Positions 55,269-64,000 of a stretch of DNA of 64,000 nt are shown here, one piece after another. Both the position numbers and the translations under genes were made by a program. Source of the DNA: Pseudomonas sp. EpS/L25 (GTDB taxonomy: Bacteria; Pseudomonadota; Gammaproteobacteria; Pseudomonadales; Pseudomonadaceae); contig NZ_LNUP01000002.1 in assembly GCF_001512295.1 (NCBI RefSeq), forward strand, positions 808,263 through 872,262, read 5' to 3'. The notes under the pieces were generated by a model that saw only the letters and a list, made by a program, of their open reading frames with translations, searched no databases and was not told the origin of the DNA. Numbering within the stretch: position 1 is the first letter of the stretch; every line of letters begins with the position of its first letter.

Positions 55269-56220
55269 CACCGTAGCGTGGAAAACTGCGCAGCGTTTTC
55301 CACTGGCCGGCTGCCTCGACCGGTGGATAAGGCTTCGCCGTTATCCAGGCTACGCGGCTGATCGCGGCCATGGGCCGCTCCTACGGTTACCGCGGTACCT
55401 GGGGCGGCTTGACCGCGATGCCTGCGCTCACCGTAGCGTGGAAAGCCGCGCAGCGTTTTCCACTGGCCGACTGCCTCGACCGGTGGATAAGGCTTCGCCG
55501 TTATCCAGGCTACGCGGCTGATCGCGGCCATGGGCCGCTCCTACGGTTACCGTGGTGCCCGGGGCGGCTTGACCGCGATGCCTGCGCTCACCGTAGCGTG
55601 GAAAGCCGCGCAGCGTTTTCCACTGGCCGGCTGCCTCGACCGGTGGATAAGGCTTCGCCGCTATCCAGGCTACGCGGCTGATCGCGGCCATGGGCCGCTC
55701 CTACGGTTACCGCGGTGCCTGGGGCGGGTCGACCGCGATGCCTGCGCTCACCGTAGCGTGGAAAACCGCGCAGCGTTTTCCACTGGCCGGCTGCTTCGAT
55801 CGGTGGATAAGGCTTCGCCGCTATCCAGGCTATGCGGCTGATCGCGGCCATGGGCCGCTCCTACGGTTACCGCGGTGCCTGGGGCGGCTTGACCGCGATG
55901 CCTGCAATCACCGTAGCGTGGAAGGCCGCGCAGCGTTTTCCACTGGCCGAGTGCCTCGACCGGTGGATAAGGCTTCGCCGTTATCCAGGCTACGCGGCTG
56001 ATCGCGGCCATGGGCCGCTCCTACGGTTACCGCGGAGCCTGGGGTGGCTTGACCGCGATGCCTGCAATCACCGTAGCGTGGAAAGCCGCGCAGCGTTTTC
56101 CACTGGCCGGCTGCCTCGACCGGTGGATAAGGCTTCGCCGTTATCCAGGCTACGCGGCTGATCGCGGCCATGGGCCGCTCCTACGGTTACCGTGGTGCCT
56201 GGGGCGGATTGACCGCGCCG
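55269..56220. repeat. Tandem array: six units of 160 bp
   Basis: CCGTAGCGTGGAAA recurs at 55271, 55431, 55591, 55751, 55911 and 56071, an exact 160-bp period; the last unit is cut at about 56220 by the helicase stop. Units differ by only a few substitutions. Each contains GTGGAAAAC / GTTTTCCAC, GGATAAG / TTATCC, outer arms CGTAGC / GCTACG enclosing both, and the REP palindrome GCGGCCATGGGCCGC. Fills the gap between two convergent genes; no gene within. Confidence 0.97.
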
Positions 56221-56221
56221 C

Positions 56222-58621
56222 CTAGCGGCCGAAGCGGCCGCCGCGGCGTTCGCCCCGTCCCTGGCGGCGCTCGCCCTTGCCTTTGCCCTGACCCCGCTCC
56301 TGGCCACGTGGCCGCCGCCGGCGTGACAACTCGCGGGTGATGGCGTCGTTGAGCAGGTCGCGATGCTCTTGACCTCGGGTCAGGGCCGGAAACAGCTCGG
56401 GCAGGCTGCGCGCCAGGTGCAGATAGGTCTCCACCACGTGCAGGGCGCTTTCCAGACCGGCGAGATCGGTGCCGAGGGGGATGCGCGGCAGGTCCACCGG
56501 TTCGCCGCGGGCGACCATCCGTAGCCAGCGTTGCGCCTGGCCGCTGGCCGGCCCTTCCAGGCCGCCACGGATCGGCGTGCAGGCGAAGACCCAGCGCAGC
56601 TGGAAGTCGATGCCGGGCAGGTCGATCAGCTTGATCCACTCCGCCAGCTCGTCGGGCAGCACCGAGACGAAGGCGTCGCCGTAGTTGATGTTGCGGTTGA
56701 AGGTCAGCCAGGTGCGCAGCAGACTGGGCTCCTGCATGAAGTCCGACAGCGCGCGCAGGTGTTCCAGGCTCGGCCGCACCTGGAACTGGTGCAGGTCCAC
56801 CGGATCGTCCGGGCTGTGGAACAGCCGCTTGATGTTGCGCAGCACATGGGGCGCCAGGGCGGTGATCTCGCCTTCGGCATGGTGACCGAAGCGGCCGGCG
56901 CGGCCGCCGATCTGCTTGACCTCCTGCACCCGCAGCGGTCGGTTCTCTACCCCGTCGAATTTCTCGTCGGTGTAGAAACACAGGGTATGGGCGGGAAGGT
57001 TGAGGCCCATGCCCACGGCATCGGTGGCGACCATGATCTCGGTCTCGCCTTCGCGGAAGCGCCGGGCCTGTTCGCGGCGGACCTCCGGCGAAAGGGCACC
57101 GTAGACCACCGACACCCGGCGCCCGGCCATTTCCAGCAGGCCCTTGAGTTCCAGTACCACGCGGCGGCTGAAGGCCACCAGCAGCGAGCCGGGCTCCAGG
57201 CGTTCAAGGGTGGTGGCATGGCGCGCCACCGTGACCGGCGACAGGCGCTTGGTGGGCTTGATCTCCAGGCGGTCCTCGCACAGGGCGCAGAGGGTGCGCA
57301 GCGAGGGTTCGATCAGCGCCGGGCCGGTCATCAGCAGGCGCCTGGTCTGGGCGCTGACCAGGGCGTCGACCCAGGCCCAGCCGCGTTGCGGGTCGGCCAG
57401 CATCTGCACCTCGTCGACCACCACCACCTCCCACTGCTGGCGCCGGAAGCGGGCGAATTCCTCCACGGTGCAGCAGAAGTGGGTGGCGCCGGGGCGGATG
57501 ATTTCCTCCTCGCCGGTGACCAGCGAGCAGGGCACGCCAAGGGCTTCCAGACGCTCCTGGTTCTCCAGCGCCATCAGCCGCAGCGGCGATAGGTAGATGG
57601 CGTGGGTGACCGCCGCCATGGCCTCGATGGATCTGTAGGTCTTGCCGCTGTTGGTGGGCCCGAGCAGGGCGGTCCAGGTGCGGGTGAGGCGCCGGGCGGG
57701 GTAGTTCTGATGGTATTGGCCGAAGCGTGGGTTGTGTTCCAGCAGCACGGCGAAGGCCATCTTCTCGCGCTGCTGCTCCACCGCCTGGCGTAGCGCGCGG
57801 CGCAACTTGTCGTGCTCCAGGCGCAGCAATTCCTGCAGACGGGGGATGCCCAGCTGGTGCAGGTCGAAATCCAGGGCGTCAGCTTCATCGACCAGCACGG
57901 CGAAGCGCGCGCGCAGCTCCTGCTCCGCCTCGGCCTTGAGCGCCAGGACATCGGCCTCGCTGAGCAGCCGGCCCTGGTTGGCCGCCAGGCGCCGGGGAAT
58001 CTCCAGGCGAATGTCGTCGTGGGCCAGCACCACGCTGAAGCGCAGCTCATGGCGGACTTCGTTGAGGACTTCCGTTAGCCGTGGCAGGAAGTCGTCCAGC
58101 CGGATCAAGGCTTGGGGGACCCGCTCCAGCACGCGCTGGCGATCCTCTTCCGCCAGGTCGGCGAAGGGCTGCTGCAACACCTTGAGGCGTTCCCGCACGG
58201 CCTCGCCCAGCCGCCGCTGGACGGCCACCTCGAAGGTGGCGGCCGAGTCGCTATCGTCCAGGCTCAGCGCCCAATGCGCTTCGAGCAATTCACTCGCCGC
58301 ACCGCCGGTAAAGAGCTTGGGGCTGCCGAAGACGTCCACTGCATAGCCGAAGGTCTTGCCGGCGCCGAGCAGGACTTGGCCGAGCAGGCTGTCGGGATCG
58401 GGCGCGCTGCCGGCGGCTACCGCGGCGGTCTCGTCGAGGCCCAGCCAGAAGGCCTTGGCGATCCGTCCCAGATGCGGCAGGGGATAGCCGGCGTAGGGTT
58501 TGATCCACAGTTCCTGGTGCTGTTGCTTGGCGACGAAGGCCGGATGGGTACGGCTGGCCCAGTCGAGGAAACGCTGCAGGCGGTCGAGACGGCGTTGCTT
58601 GCGGAGGCGGTGATCGCTCAT
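56222..58621 (-). CDS. Suv3-like ATP-dependent RNA helicase with RGG-rich tail
   Basis: 799 residues, superfamily 2 (Ski2/Suv3 group). Walker A LLGPTNSGKTYRSIEAM (about residue 318-334) has the Suv3-specific TNSGKT; motif II VVVVDEVQML (DEVQ box); motif III TGPAL; motif V VATDAVGMGLNLP; motif VI QIGGRAGRFG. About 310 N-terminal residues of unrecognised helical sequence precede the helicase core. The C-terminus (about 755-799) is Arg/Gly-rich (RRRRPRGQERGQGKGKGERR), suited to RNA binding. The mitochondrial homologue works with PNPase; a bacterial RNA-decay role is inferred. Confidence 0.92.
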   Translation of the reverse strand: MSDHRLRKQRRLDRLQRFLDWASRTHPAFVAKQQHQELWIKPYAGYPLPHLGRIAKAFWLGLDETAAVAAGSAPDPDSLLGQVLLGAGKTFGYAVDVFGSPKLFTGGAASELLEAHWALSLDDSDSAATFEVAVQRRLGEAVRERLKVLQQPFADLAEEDRQRVLERVPQALIRLDDFLPRLTEVLNEVRHELRFSVVLAHDDIRLEIPRRLAANQGRLLSEADVLALKAEAEQELRARFAVLVDEADALDFDLHQLGIPRLQELLRLEHDKLRRALRQAVEQQREKMAFAVLLEHNPRFGQYHQNYPARRLTRTWTALLGPTNSGKTYRSIEAMAAVTHAIYLSPLRLMALENQERLEALGVPCSLVTGEEEIIRPGATHFCCTVEEFARFRRQQWEVVVVDEVQMLADPQRGWAWVDALVSAQTRRLLMTGPALIEPSLRTLCALCEDRLEIKPTKRLSPVTVARHATTLERLEPGSLLVAFSRRVVLELKGLLEMAGRRVSVVYGALSPEVRREQARRFREGETEIMVATDAVGMGLNLPAHTLCFYTDEKFDGVENRPLRVQEVKQIGGRAGRFGHHAEGEITALAPHVLRNIKRLFHSPDDPVDLHQFQVRPSLEHLRALSDFMQEPSLLRTWLTFNRNINYGDAFVSVLPDELAEWIKLIDLPGIDFQLRWVFACTPIRGGLEGPASGQAQRWLRMVARGEPVDLPRIPLGTDLAGLESALHVVETYLHLARSLPELFPALTRGQEHRDLLNDAITRELSRRRRPRGQERGQGKGKGERRQGRGERRGGRFGR

Positions 58622-58799
58622 GCGGGAGGAGGCTTTCCTTGGTGGCTATAGGGCATGGGACCCCGGCCGGGGCGCCGCGGTCACTGCCGGGCGCACCATT
58701 CGGCAGACCGGGGGCACCGCGGCTGCGTTGGCGCAGTCTCCATCATGAGCGTGGCGTTCGTCACTCGCTCTTCTTCTTCGTTCTGGATCACACGCGCTC

Positions 58800-60161
58800 A
58801 TGACTTTTCTCGTCTGGGTCGGGGTGCTGGGTTCGCTGTTGATGATCCTGGCCCTGACCTCCGCTTACCTACGCTGGTTGCCGGTGACCACCTCGGTAGT
58901 CTGCCTGGGCTTCGGCATGCTCATCAGCCCTATCGGCCTGGGGTTGGCCGAGGTCAACTTTCAGCAGTCGGCGACCTGGATCGGCCACCTCACCGAGGTG
59001 GCGGTGCTTTTCTCGCTGTTCGTCAGCGGCCTCAAGCTGCGGCTGTCGTTCCACCGCTCCGCCTGGCATGGCGCCTATCTGCTGGCCGGCCCGGTGATGA
59101 TCCTCAGCATCGCCGGGGTCTGCCTGGTCGCCCACTACCTGCTGGGCCTGCCCTGGGGCGTGGCGCTGGTTATCGGCGCCATTCTCGCCCCCACCGATCC
59201 GGTGCTGGCCGGGTTGGTGCAGGTCAACCACGCCCAGGATTTCGACCGGGTGCGCTTCGGTCTCTCTGGCGAGGCGGGGCTCAACGACGGCACCGCCTTT
59301 CCCTTCGTGCTGCTCGGCCTGCTGCTCCTGCAGCACGGCGAACTGCAGTGGGGCTGGACCCTGGAGTGGTTCCTGAAGAGCGTGGTCTGGGGCGTGCCAG
59401 CGGGTCTGCTGCTGGGCTATGCCATGGGCAAGGGCGTGGGCCGGCTGATGATCTACCTGCGCACCCGCCATGGCGACAGCACCATTTCCCCCAACGATTT
59501 CCTCGCCCTGGCGCTGATCGCCCTGTCCTATGTGCTGGCCGACGAGATCGGTGCCTTCGGCTTTCTCGCGGTCTTCGCCGCCGGCCTCGGCCTGCGTCAG
59601 GCGGAGGTCCAGACCTCGGGCCATGCGGAAACGCCTTCCGAGCACCTGGCGCAACCGGTAATCGGTCATCTCACCGGGGCGCCGGAGCGCGCCACCGTGG
59701 CCAAGGCGGAAGACATCGAAGAACCGCGGATGGCCGCCGGGGTGATGATGGGCGACATGCTCGCCTTCGGCAGCCTGGTGGAGCGCTCCTTCGAGGTGCT
59801 GCTGGTGACCCTGCTCGGTGTGGTGCTCATCACCCATTGGGACAGCCGCGCGCTGCTGCTCGGCGCCTTGCTGTTCGTGGTGATCCGCCCGGTGGGGGTG
59901 GCGACCATGCTGCCCTTCACCCGTATCGATCGTCATCAGGGGGCGCTGATCGGCTGGTTCGGCATCCGCGGCATCGGTAGCCTGTATTATCTGTGCTACG
60001 CGCTCACGCACCAGGTCACGGCCGATTGGGCCGGGACCGTCGTCGACCTGACCCTGTCGGTGGTCGCCCTGAGCATCGCGGTCCATGGTGTGTCCATCCA
60101 ACCGCTGCTCGACCACTACGAGCGCCTCACCGCCCGTCGCGAGGGCTCGGCCAGACCCTGA
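58800..60161 (+). CDS. CPA1-type cation:proton antiporter
   Basis: 453 residues, about 12 helices. NhaP/CPA1 marks: GAILAPTDPVLAGLVQVNH, FGLSGEAGLNDGTAFPFVLL (the transport-site Asp), SYVLADEIGAFGFLAVFAAG and the C-terminal GIRGIGSLYYLCYAL. Exchanges Na+ or K+ for protons across the inner membrane; ion preference unknown. No strong ribosome site. Short intergenic gap of 178 bp from the divergent helicase gene. Confidence 0.9.
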   Translation: MTFLVWVGVLGSLLMILALTSAYLRWLPVTTSVVCLGFGMLISPIGLGLAEVNFQQSATWIGHLTEVAVLFSLFVSGLKLRLSFHRSAWHGAYLLAGPVMILSIAGVCLVAHYLLGLPWGVALVIGAILAPTDPVLAGLVQVNHAQDFDRVRFGLSGEAGLNDGTAFPFVLLGLLLLQHGELQWGWTLEWFLKSVVWGVPAGLLLGYAMGKGVGRLMIYLRTRHGDSTISPNDFLALALIALSYVLADEIGAFGFLAVFAAGLGLRQAEVQTSGHAETPSEHLAQPVIGHLTGAPERATVAKAEDIEEPRMAAGVMMGDMLAFGSLVERSFEVLLVTLLGVVLITHWDSRALLLGALLFVVIRPVGVATMLPFTRIDRHQGALIGWFGIRGIGSLYYLCYALTHQVTADWAGTVVDLTLSVVALSIAVHGVSIQPLLDHYERLTARREGSARP

Positions 60162-60186
60162 GTCGGCCCTTGCGCCCTCGGTCAGG

Positions 60187-60434
60187 CTCAGTACGAGAGG
60201 TGACTGCGCGCGGTGATGTTTCCTTGAAAAACCACCCGGATCGCCAGCCCGGCCTGGGCGACCCCGTCGCAATGGTCATCTACCGCTCGTAAACTCGCAG
60301 GCGAGCGCGGTCCGTTCCGCTTCCTCAGCGTTTTGCTTCGCTGGCGCTCGCCCTTCGGGGCGGTCTTCGGCCGTCACTCCCGATGGTCGTTATGCCTCGC
60401 CGGACCTTCGCTCATCGACTTCTCGTCCAGAACC
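60187..60434 (+). repeat. Dispersed hairpin repeat, family A, copy A6 (degenerate, long)
   Basis: About 248 bp. Ends resemble A3/A5 (GTACGAGAGG... and CGACTTCTCGTCCAGAACC) with mismatches; the core reads GGTCATCTACCGCTCGTAAA, and both the GATCGCCAGCCCGGCCTGGG insert and a second GC-rich insert are present. Confidence 0.7.
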
Positions 60435-60446
60435 CAAGGAGGACGC

Positions 60447-61073
60447 ATGTACCACGGCGAACGGCTCAATGCCTGGACCCATCTCATCGGCGCCGTGCTG
60501 GCCCTGGCCGGCGCCATCACCCTGGTGGTGCTGGCCAGCCTGCAGGGCGATCCCTGGCGCATCGTCAGCGTCACCATCTACGGGGTGGCGCTGGTGATCC
60601 TCTATAGCGTCTCGACGCTCTATCACAGCGTGAAGGGGCGGGCGAAACGCCTGCTGCAGAAGCTCGATCACCTGTCGATCTACCTGCTGATCGCCGGCAG
60701 CTACACGCCGTTCTGCCTGGTGACCCTGCGCGGCCCCTGGGGCTGGACGCTGTTCGGCATCGTCTGGGGGCTGGCGCTGATCGGCATGCTGCAGGAGATA
60801 AAGCCGCGCTCCGAGGCGCGCGTCCTGTCGCTGGTGATCTACGCCACCATGGGCTGGATCGTGCTGGTGGCGGTCGGGCCGCTCAAGGCCCAGCTGGGGG
60901 AGGCCGGCTTCGCCTGGCTGGCGGCGGGCGGGGTGCTCTACACCGTCGGCATCCTGTTCTTCGTCTTCGACGACCGCTTTCGTCACTGGCATGGCATCTG
61001 GCATGGCTTCGTCATGGCCGGCAGCGCCCTGCATTTCGTGGCCATCCTCAGGTACGTGCTGCCAGCGCGCTGA
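60447..61073 (+). CDS. PAQR/hemolysin III family membrane protein TrhA
   Basis: 208 residues, seven helices. GERLNAWTHLIGAVLALAGA, SVSTLYHS, KLDHLSIYLLIAGSYTPFCL and WHGIWHGFVMAGSALHFVAI give the conserved His, Ser and Asp metal site of the PAQR fold. AAGGAGG site before the ATG. E. coli TrhA (YqfA) affects membrane energetics and fatty-acid balance; true hemolysin activity is doubtful. Confidence 0.92.
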   Translation: MYHGERLNAWTHLIGAVLALAGAITLVVLASLQGDPWRIVSVTIYGVALVILYSVSTLYHSVKGRAKRLLQKLDHLSIYLLIAGSYTPFCLVTLRGPWGWTLFGIVWGLALIGMLQEIKPRSEARVLSLVIYATMGWIVLVAVGPLKAQLGEAGFAWLAAGGVLYTVGILFFVFDDRFRHWHGIWHGFVMAGSALHFVAILRYVLPAR

Positions 61074-61213
61074 CCTGGGCGTGAGGCGTGCATCACAGCT
61101 AGGAAGGCCATTGGCCAGCGCCGCCGAACCTCTCGGCGCCTGGCCCGCTCAGAGCTAAACGATCGACCCCCTGCGTTGCCTCCCCAGAACGAAGAAGAAG
61201 AGGAAGGTGAAAC

Positions 61214-61612
61214 GTGCTCCTCCGTTCCCGCTATCTGATGTGGCTGCTGGTGCTCGCCTGCACCGCCTGCCAGGAAAAGGACTCCAAGACCGTCGCGGCA
61301 CCCGTGAAGAAGGAAGCGAGCTTCGAACAGCGCGGCAAGGCGTCCTTCTATGCGCGCAAGTTCCACGGCAAGGAGACCGCCAGCGGCGAGACCTTCAACA
61401 ACGACGAGTTGGTCGCCGCCCACAAGACCCTGCCGCTCGGTACCAAGGTCAAGGTGACCAACCTGGAGAACGATCGCGCCGTCATCGTGCGTATCAACGA
61501 CCGCGGTCCCTACATCCGCGGGCGCATCATCGACCTTTCCCGTGCCGCCGCGCGGCGGGTGGACATGGTCGAGGACGGCACCACCCCGGTGAAGGTGGAG
61601 AAGCTGGAGTAG
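61214..61612 (+). CDS. Short RlpA-like lipoprotein (double-psi beta-barrel)
   Basis: 132 residues from a GTG with GGAAGGTG upstream. Lipoprotein signal with ACTAC near residues 16-21. DPBB domain: GKASFYARKFHGKETASGET, LPLGTKVKVTNLENDRAVIV, RINDRGPYIRGRIIDLSRAA with the catalytic Asp. No SPOR domain, so it would not be recruited to septal glycan like full RlpA. Likely a lytic transglycosylase or a murein-binding protein. Followed by repeat A7. Confidence 0.9.
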   Translation: MLLRSRYLMWLLVLACTACQEKDSKTVAAPVKKEASFEQRGKASFYARKFHGKETASGETFNNDELVAAHKTLPLGTKVKVTNLENDRAVIVRINDRGPYIRGRIIDLSRAAARRVDMVEDGTTPVKVEKLE

Positions 61613-61620
61613 GGTGGCTC

Positions 61621-61851
61621 AGCGCCTGTTCAAAGGCTGCGGCGCGTCGGCCAAACGGCGTTGAAAATGTCCTGGGTCGCCAGCCCGGCCTGGGCGGCCC
61701 CGTCGCCATGCTCATTGACCACGCGTAAACCCGAGCGCGGGTCCGATCCGCTTTCTCAGCCCTTTGATTCGGCGGGCCAGCCGTTGGCTGTTACTCCCGT
61801 TGGTCGTTGCGCCCTGTTTGGCTCTAGCTCGCGAGCCTTTGAACAGGCTCT
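61621..61851 (+). repeat. Dispersed hairpin repeat, family A, copy A7 (long)
   Basis: 231 bp. Arms AGCGCCTGTTCAAAGGCT and AGCCTTTGAACAGGCTCT. Core GCTCATTGACCACGCGTAAA with the long-form inserts on both sides. Its right end runs into the TGA stop of the minus-strand diguanylate cyclase (TGAGAGCCTG on that strand). Confidence 0.88.
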
Positions 61852-62867
61852 CAGGAAGACCAGACGACCCTGTCCTTGCCCTGGCGCTTGGCCTGGTAGA
61901 GGGCTTCGTCCGAGCGGCGCATCAGCTCGGTGATGGGTTCGCCCGGATGCGCCTGCGTCACCCCCGCGCTGAAGGTGATGGCCTGTCGTGGGCGGCGTGC
62001 CAGGCGCGTGCGCAACTCGCCCAGCAATCCGTCCAGTCGCGCCTGGTCGACACCCTGGGCGAGGATGCCGAACTCCTCGCCGCCGAGCCGGCCCACGCTG
62101 AGCACGGGATCGAGGTGGCTGATTTCATCGGCCAGGGCGACCAGGACTTCGTCGCCGGTCTGATGGCCCCAGAGGTCGTTGATGGCCTTGAAGTTGTCGA
62201 TGTCGAGCATGGCGAAATGGCAGGGCGAGTCGCGGCTGATACGCACGGCTTCCTCCAGCTGCGCCAGCAACTTGCGCCGGTTGGCGATGCCCGTGAGGGC
62301 GTCCGTTTCCGCCATCAGGCGGTAGCGCTCCTTGAGGGAGAAGGTGCGCCGCATCCAATGGCTGTTGACATAGTTGTAGGCGATACCGATCGCCAGCGTC
62401 ACCCCGACCAGGATGGCGACCAACTGTCCAGGCATGGTGGCCGGCGCCAGTCGATCCAGGCCGATGAACAGGATCAGCCAGGATCCGGCCAGGGTGATGA
62501 GATAGGCGCTGATGCGATAGGTCATGCCGCAGGTGCCCAGGGTGATGAGCAGGGCGATCGGCAGATTCCAGTAGTGGCCGAGTGGACCGCAATCGTTGAT
62601 CTGGACGCGAAAGGCGAAGGCGATCACCCAGATGTTGCCGGTGAAGGCCAGGCTCATCAGCCGCGCGCTACGCGCCCTGGCGAGCAGGAGGACGGAGCAC
62701 AGCAGGAGCGCCAGTATCCCGAGGTAGCGCAACTGGTAGGGATCGGCGATGAGGGGATTGCTCACCAGGCTGAGCGGCCAGATCACCAGCAGCAGCGGCT
62801 GCAGCACCAGCAGGGGTATGCGGAATACCCTCTTGACGTGGCGCTCGTAACGGATTTCGTCGTCCAT
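61851..62867 (-). CDS. Membrane-bound diguanylate cyclase (GGEEF, no I-site)
   Basis: 338 residues. Five to six transmembrane helices (about 15-165) and a cytosolic GGDEF-family domain: ETDALTGIANRRKLLAQLEE, FAMLDIDNFKAINDLWGHQT, GRLGGEEFGIL. The catalytic GGEEF is intact, while the position of the RxxD inhibitory site reads DPVL, so product inhibition is unlikely. Input domain unrecognised. Its stop codon overlaps the end of repeat A7 by one base. Confidence 0.9.
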   Translation of the reverse strand: MDDEIRYERHVKRVFRIPLLVLQPLLLVIWPLSLVSNPLIADPYQLRYLGILALLLCSVLLLARARSARLMSLAFTGNIWVIAFAFRVQINDCGPLGHYWNLPIALLITLGTCGMTYRISAYLITLAGSWLILFIGLDRLAPATMPGQLVAILVGVTLAIGIAYNYVNSHWMRRTFSLKERYRLMAETDALTGIANRRKLLAQLEEAVRISRDSPCHFAMLDIDNFKAINDLWGHQTGDEVLVALADEISHLDPVLSVGRLGGEEFGILAQGVDQARLDGLLGELRTRLARRPRQAITFSAGVTQAHPGEPITELMRRSDEALYQAKRQGKDRVVWSS

Positions 62868-63116
62868 GGAAATCTCTGATACCGCTCGTGAAAGGTTTGA
62901 CCGTGCGGGGCTGGGTGACCAAGGCTATCGACGCCCCCCGCCATTTCTTTAGTGGCTAGAAGCCATTATTGCCATTTTCTTCGCCGTGTATGCACTGATC
63001 TAGAGCGGTTTTTATCGGCCGCTTCAGGCTGTATGGGTGCCTGGACGCCACGCTGTATCTGGTCCGCGGGAGGGCCTGCGCGGAGAATCCGGGCTTTCCT
63101 GTCGCGGAGCCATGCC

Positions 63117-63749
63117 ATGCACCTCGCCATCCTCACCTTCGACGGCTTCAACGAACTGGATTCCCTGATCGCCCTGGGCATCCTCAATCGCATCAAGCGC
63201 CCGGACTGGCGGGTCTCGCTGATGGCACCGACGCCCTGCGTGACCTCCATGAATGGCGTACGCCTGGAACGCCAGGCCGGTTTCGACGAGCTGGCGGATT
63301 GCGCTGCGGTGCTGGTGGGCAGCGGTATCCGTACCCGTGAATTCGCCCAGGACAGGACGCTGCTGGAGCAACTGGCAGTGCTCGATCCCAAACGTCAACT
63401 GATCGGTGCCCAGTGCTCCGGCACGCTGCTCTTGGCGCGGCTCGGCCTGCTCGACGGGGTACCCGGCTGTACCGATCTCACCACCAAGCCCTGGGTGCAG
63501 GAGGCTGGCATCGAGGTGCTGGCGCAGCCGTTCTTCGCCCGCGGCAACCTGGCCACGGCCGGTGGCTGCCTGGCTTCCAGCTACCTCGCCGCCTGGGCCA
63601 TCGCCCGCCTGGTAGGACGCGAGGCCGCGGCCGAGGCCCTGCACTACGTGGCGCCGGTAGGGGAAAAGGAAGACTATGTGCAGCGGGCGCTTGGCAATAT
63701 CGAGCCTTATCTCGTCCACCCACCGCTGGAGGTCGCCTCGGCATGCTGA
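63117..63749 (+). CDS. DJ-1/PfpI family protein
   Basis: 210 residues with a GGAG site 9 bases upstream. Class I glutamine amidotransferase-like fold: [20 protein letters not shown] (conserved Glu) and the nucleophile elbow [16 protein letters not shown] with the reactive Cys. Close to AraC-N or isonitrile-hydratase-like members, but the product cannot be named. Overlaps the following GST gene (ATGCTGA), so the pair is coupled. Confidence 0.88.
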   Translation: MHLAILTFDGFNELDSLIALGILNRIKRPDWRVSLMAPTPCVTSMNGVRLERQAGFDELADCAAVLVGSGIRTREFAQDRTLLEQLAVLDPKRQLIGAQCSGTLLLARLGLLDGVPGCTDLTTKPWVQEAGIEVLAQPFFARGNLATAGGCLASSYLAAWAIARLVGREAAAEALHYVAPVGEKEDYVQRALGNIEPYLVHPPLEVASAC

Positions 63750-64000
63750 AGATTCTTGGTCGCGTCTCTTCGATCAACGTCCGCAAGGCGCTCTGGTGCC
63801 TCGACGAACTGGGCCTGGGCTATGAGCGCGAGGATTGGGGCGCCGGCTTTCGCTCGGCGCAATCCGCGGAGTACCTGCAGTGGAATCCCAATGGCCAGAT
63901 CCCGGTGCTGCTGGACGGCGACTTCGTGCTCTGGGAGTCCAACAGCATCCTGCGCTACCTGGCCAACGCCCACGGTGGCGAGGCGCTGTATCCCACCGCA
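63743..64000 (+). CDS. Glutathione S-transferase (3' truncated by window edge)
   Basis: First 86 residues of a GST: thioredoxin-like N-domain with [20 protein letters not shown] (Ser in SSINVRK is the likely glutathione-activating residue), [12 protein letters not shown] (cis-Pro) and [12 protein letters not shown] (the ES pair binds glutathione). Translationally coupled to the DJ-1/PfpI gene. The C-terminal helical domain lies beyond the window. Confidence 0.92.
   Translation, partial: MLKILGRVSSINVRKALWCLDELGLGYEREDWGAGFRSAQSAEYLQWNPNGQIPVLLDGDFVLWESNSILRYLANAHGGEALYPTA

Noticed and set aside
55269-56220. CRISPR array
   Set aside because: Regular period, but the whole 160-bp unit is repeated; there are no variable spacers and no cas genes.
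55268-56307. A family of 87- and 103-residue proteins encoded in the tandem array
   Set aside because: They arise from repeats in shifting frames on both strands, have no ribosome sites and consist of REP sequence.

Overview
The window looks like a chromosomal segment of a high-GC gammaproteobacterium of the genus Pseudomonas. The grounds are the 83-residue lipoprotein OprI, the pyrF / moxR / DUF58 / tgpA block, a 531-residue isocitrate lyase, the greB / ybbP / ybbA / tesA block, a GntR-type prp regulator and many REP-like intergenic palindromes. From memory, the order over about 3-21.8 kb recalls the P. aeruginosa PA2843-PA2876 neighbourhood. The P. oryzihabitans group is a guess at species level. 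I saw no rRNA, tRNA, transposase gene, prophage or CRISPR array.

Layout. 0-1 kb: 3' part of a Gfo/Idh/MocA oxidoreductase. 1.3-3 kb: DUF2897 peptide, a PACE efflux protein and its divergent LysR regulator. 3-22.3 kb: core block with pyrF, the moxR/DUF58/tgpA operon, a chemoreceptor, tatD, an MltF-like transglycosylase, a diguanylate cyclase, greB, an FtsX-type ABC exporter (ybbA and permease), tesA, an L,D-transpeptidase, oprI, DAHP synthase and a thioredoxin-like protein. 22.4-24 kb: a universal stress protein and cysB. 24.3-40.6 kb: an L-arabinose oxidative (Weimberg-type) locus with a LysR gene divergent from a FAH-fold dehydratase plus alpha-ketoglutarate semialdehyde dehydrogenase, then on the other strand araFGH, L-arabonate dehydratase and a periplasmic mutarotase, a lactonase, two FadR/GntR regulators and two MFS transporters. 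40.7-42.7 kb: a PAPS-reductase-family gene and pabB. 42.8-49.4 kb: methylcitrate cycle (GntR regulator, prpB, prpC, prpD) next to aceA. 50-64 kb: mixed housekeeping and stress genes, including ppiC, a CAP-domain protein, a DUF305 protein behind a CueR-type promoter, the sugar exporter SotB, a Suv3-like RNA helicase, a CPA1 antiporter, TrhA, an RlpA-like lipoprotein, a second diguanylate cyclase, a DJ-1/PfpI protein and the start of a glutathione S-transferase.

How the genes work together. L-arabinose enters through AraFGH, is oxidised (the dehydrogenase is not in the window), opened by the lactonase, dehydrated twice and oxidised to 2-oxoglutarate. Propionyl-CoA is handled by PrpC, PrpD and PrpB, and C2 carbon by AceA. 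SotB could export excess arabinose.

The most unusual content is intergenic: (1) a dispersed family of modular hairpin elements (7 copies) with an invariant core and arms that differ between copies but stay self-complementary, three of them fused to a TGA stop codon; (2) a 160-bp unit repeated six times in tandem, each able to fold as a three-way junction, between two convergent genes; (3) two copies of a CTAG-ended MITE-like element. Several operators can be read directly: prp GntR sites, a LysR inverted repeat, a CueR promoter, paired dyads before aceA and a CRP/Vfr-like site.
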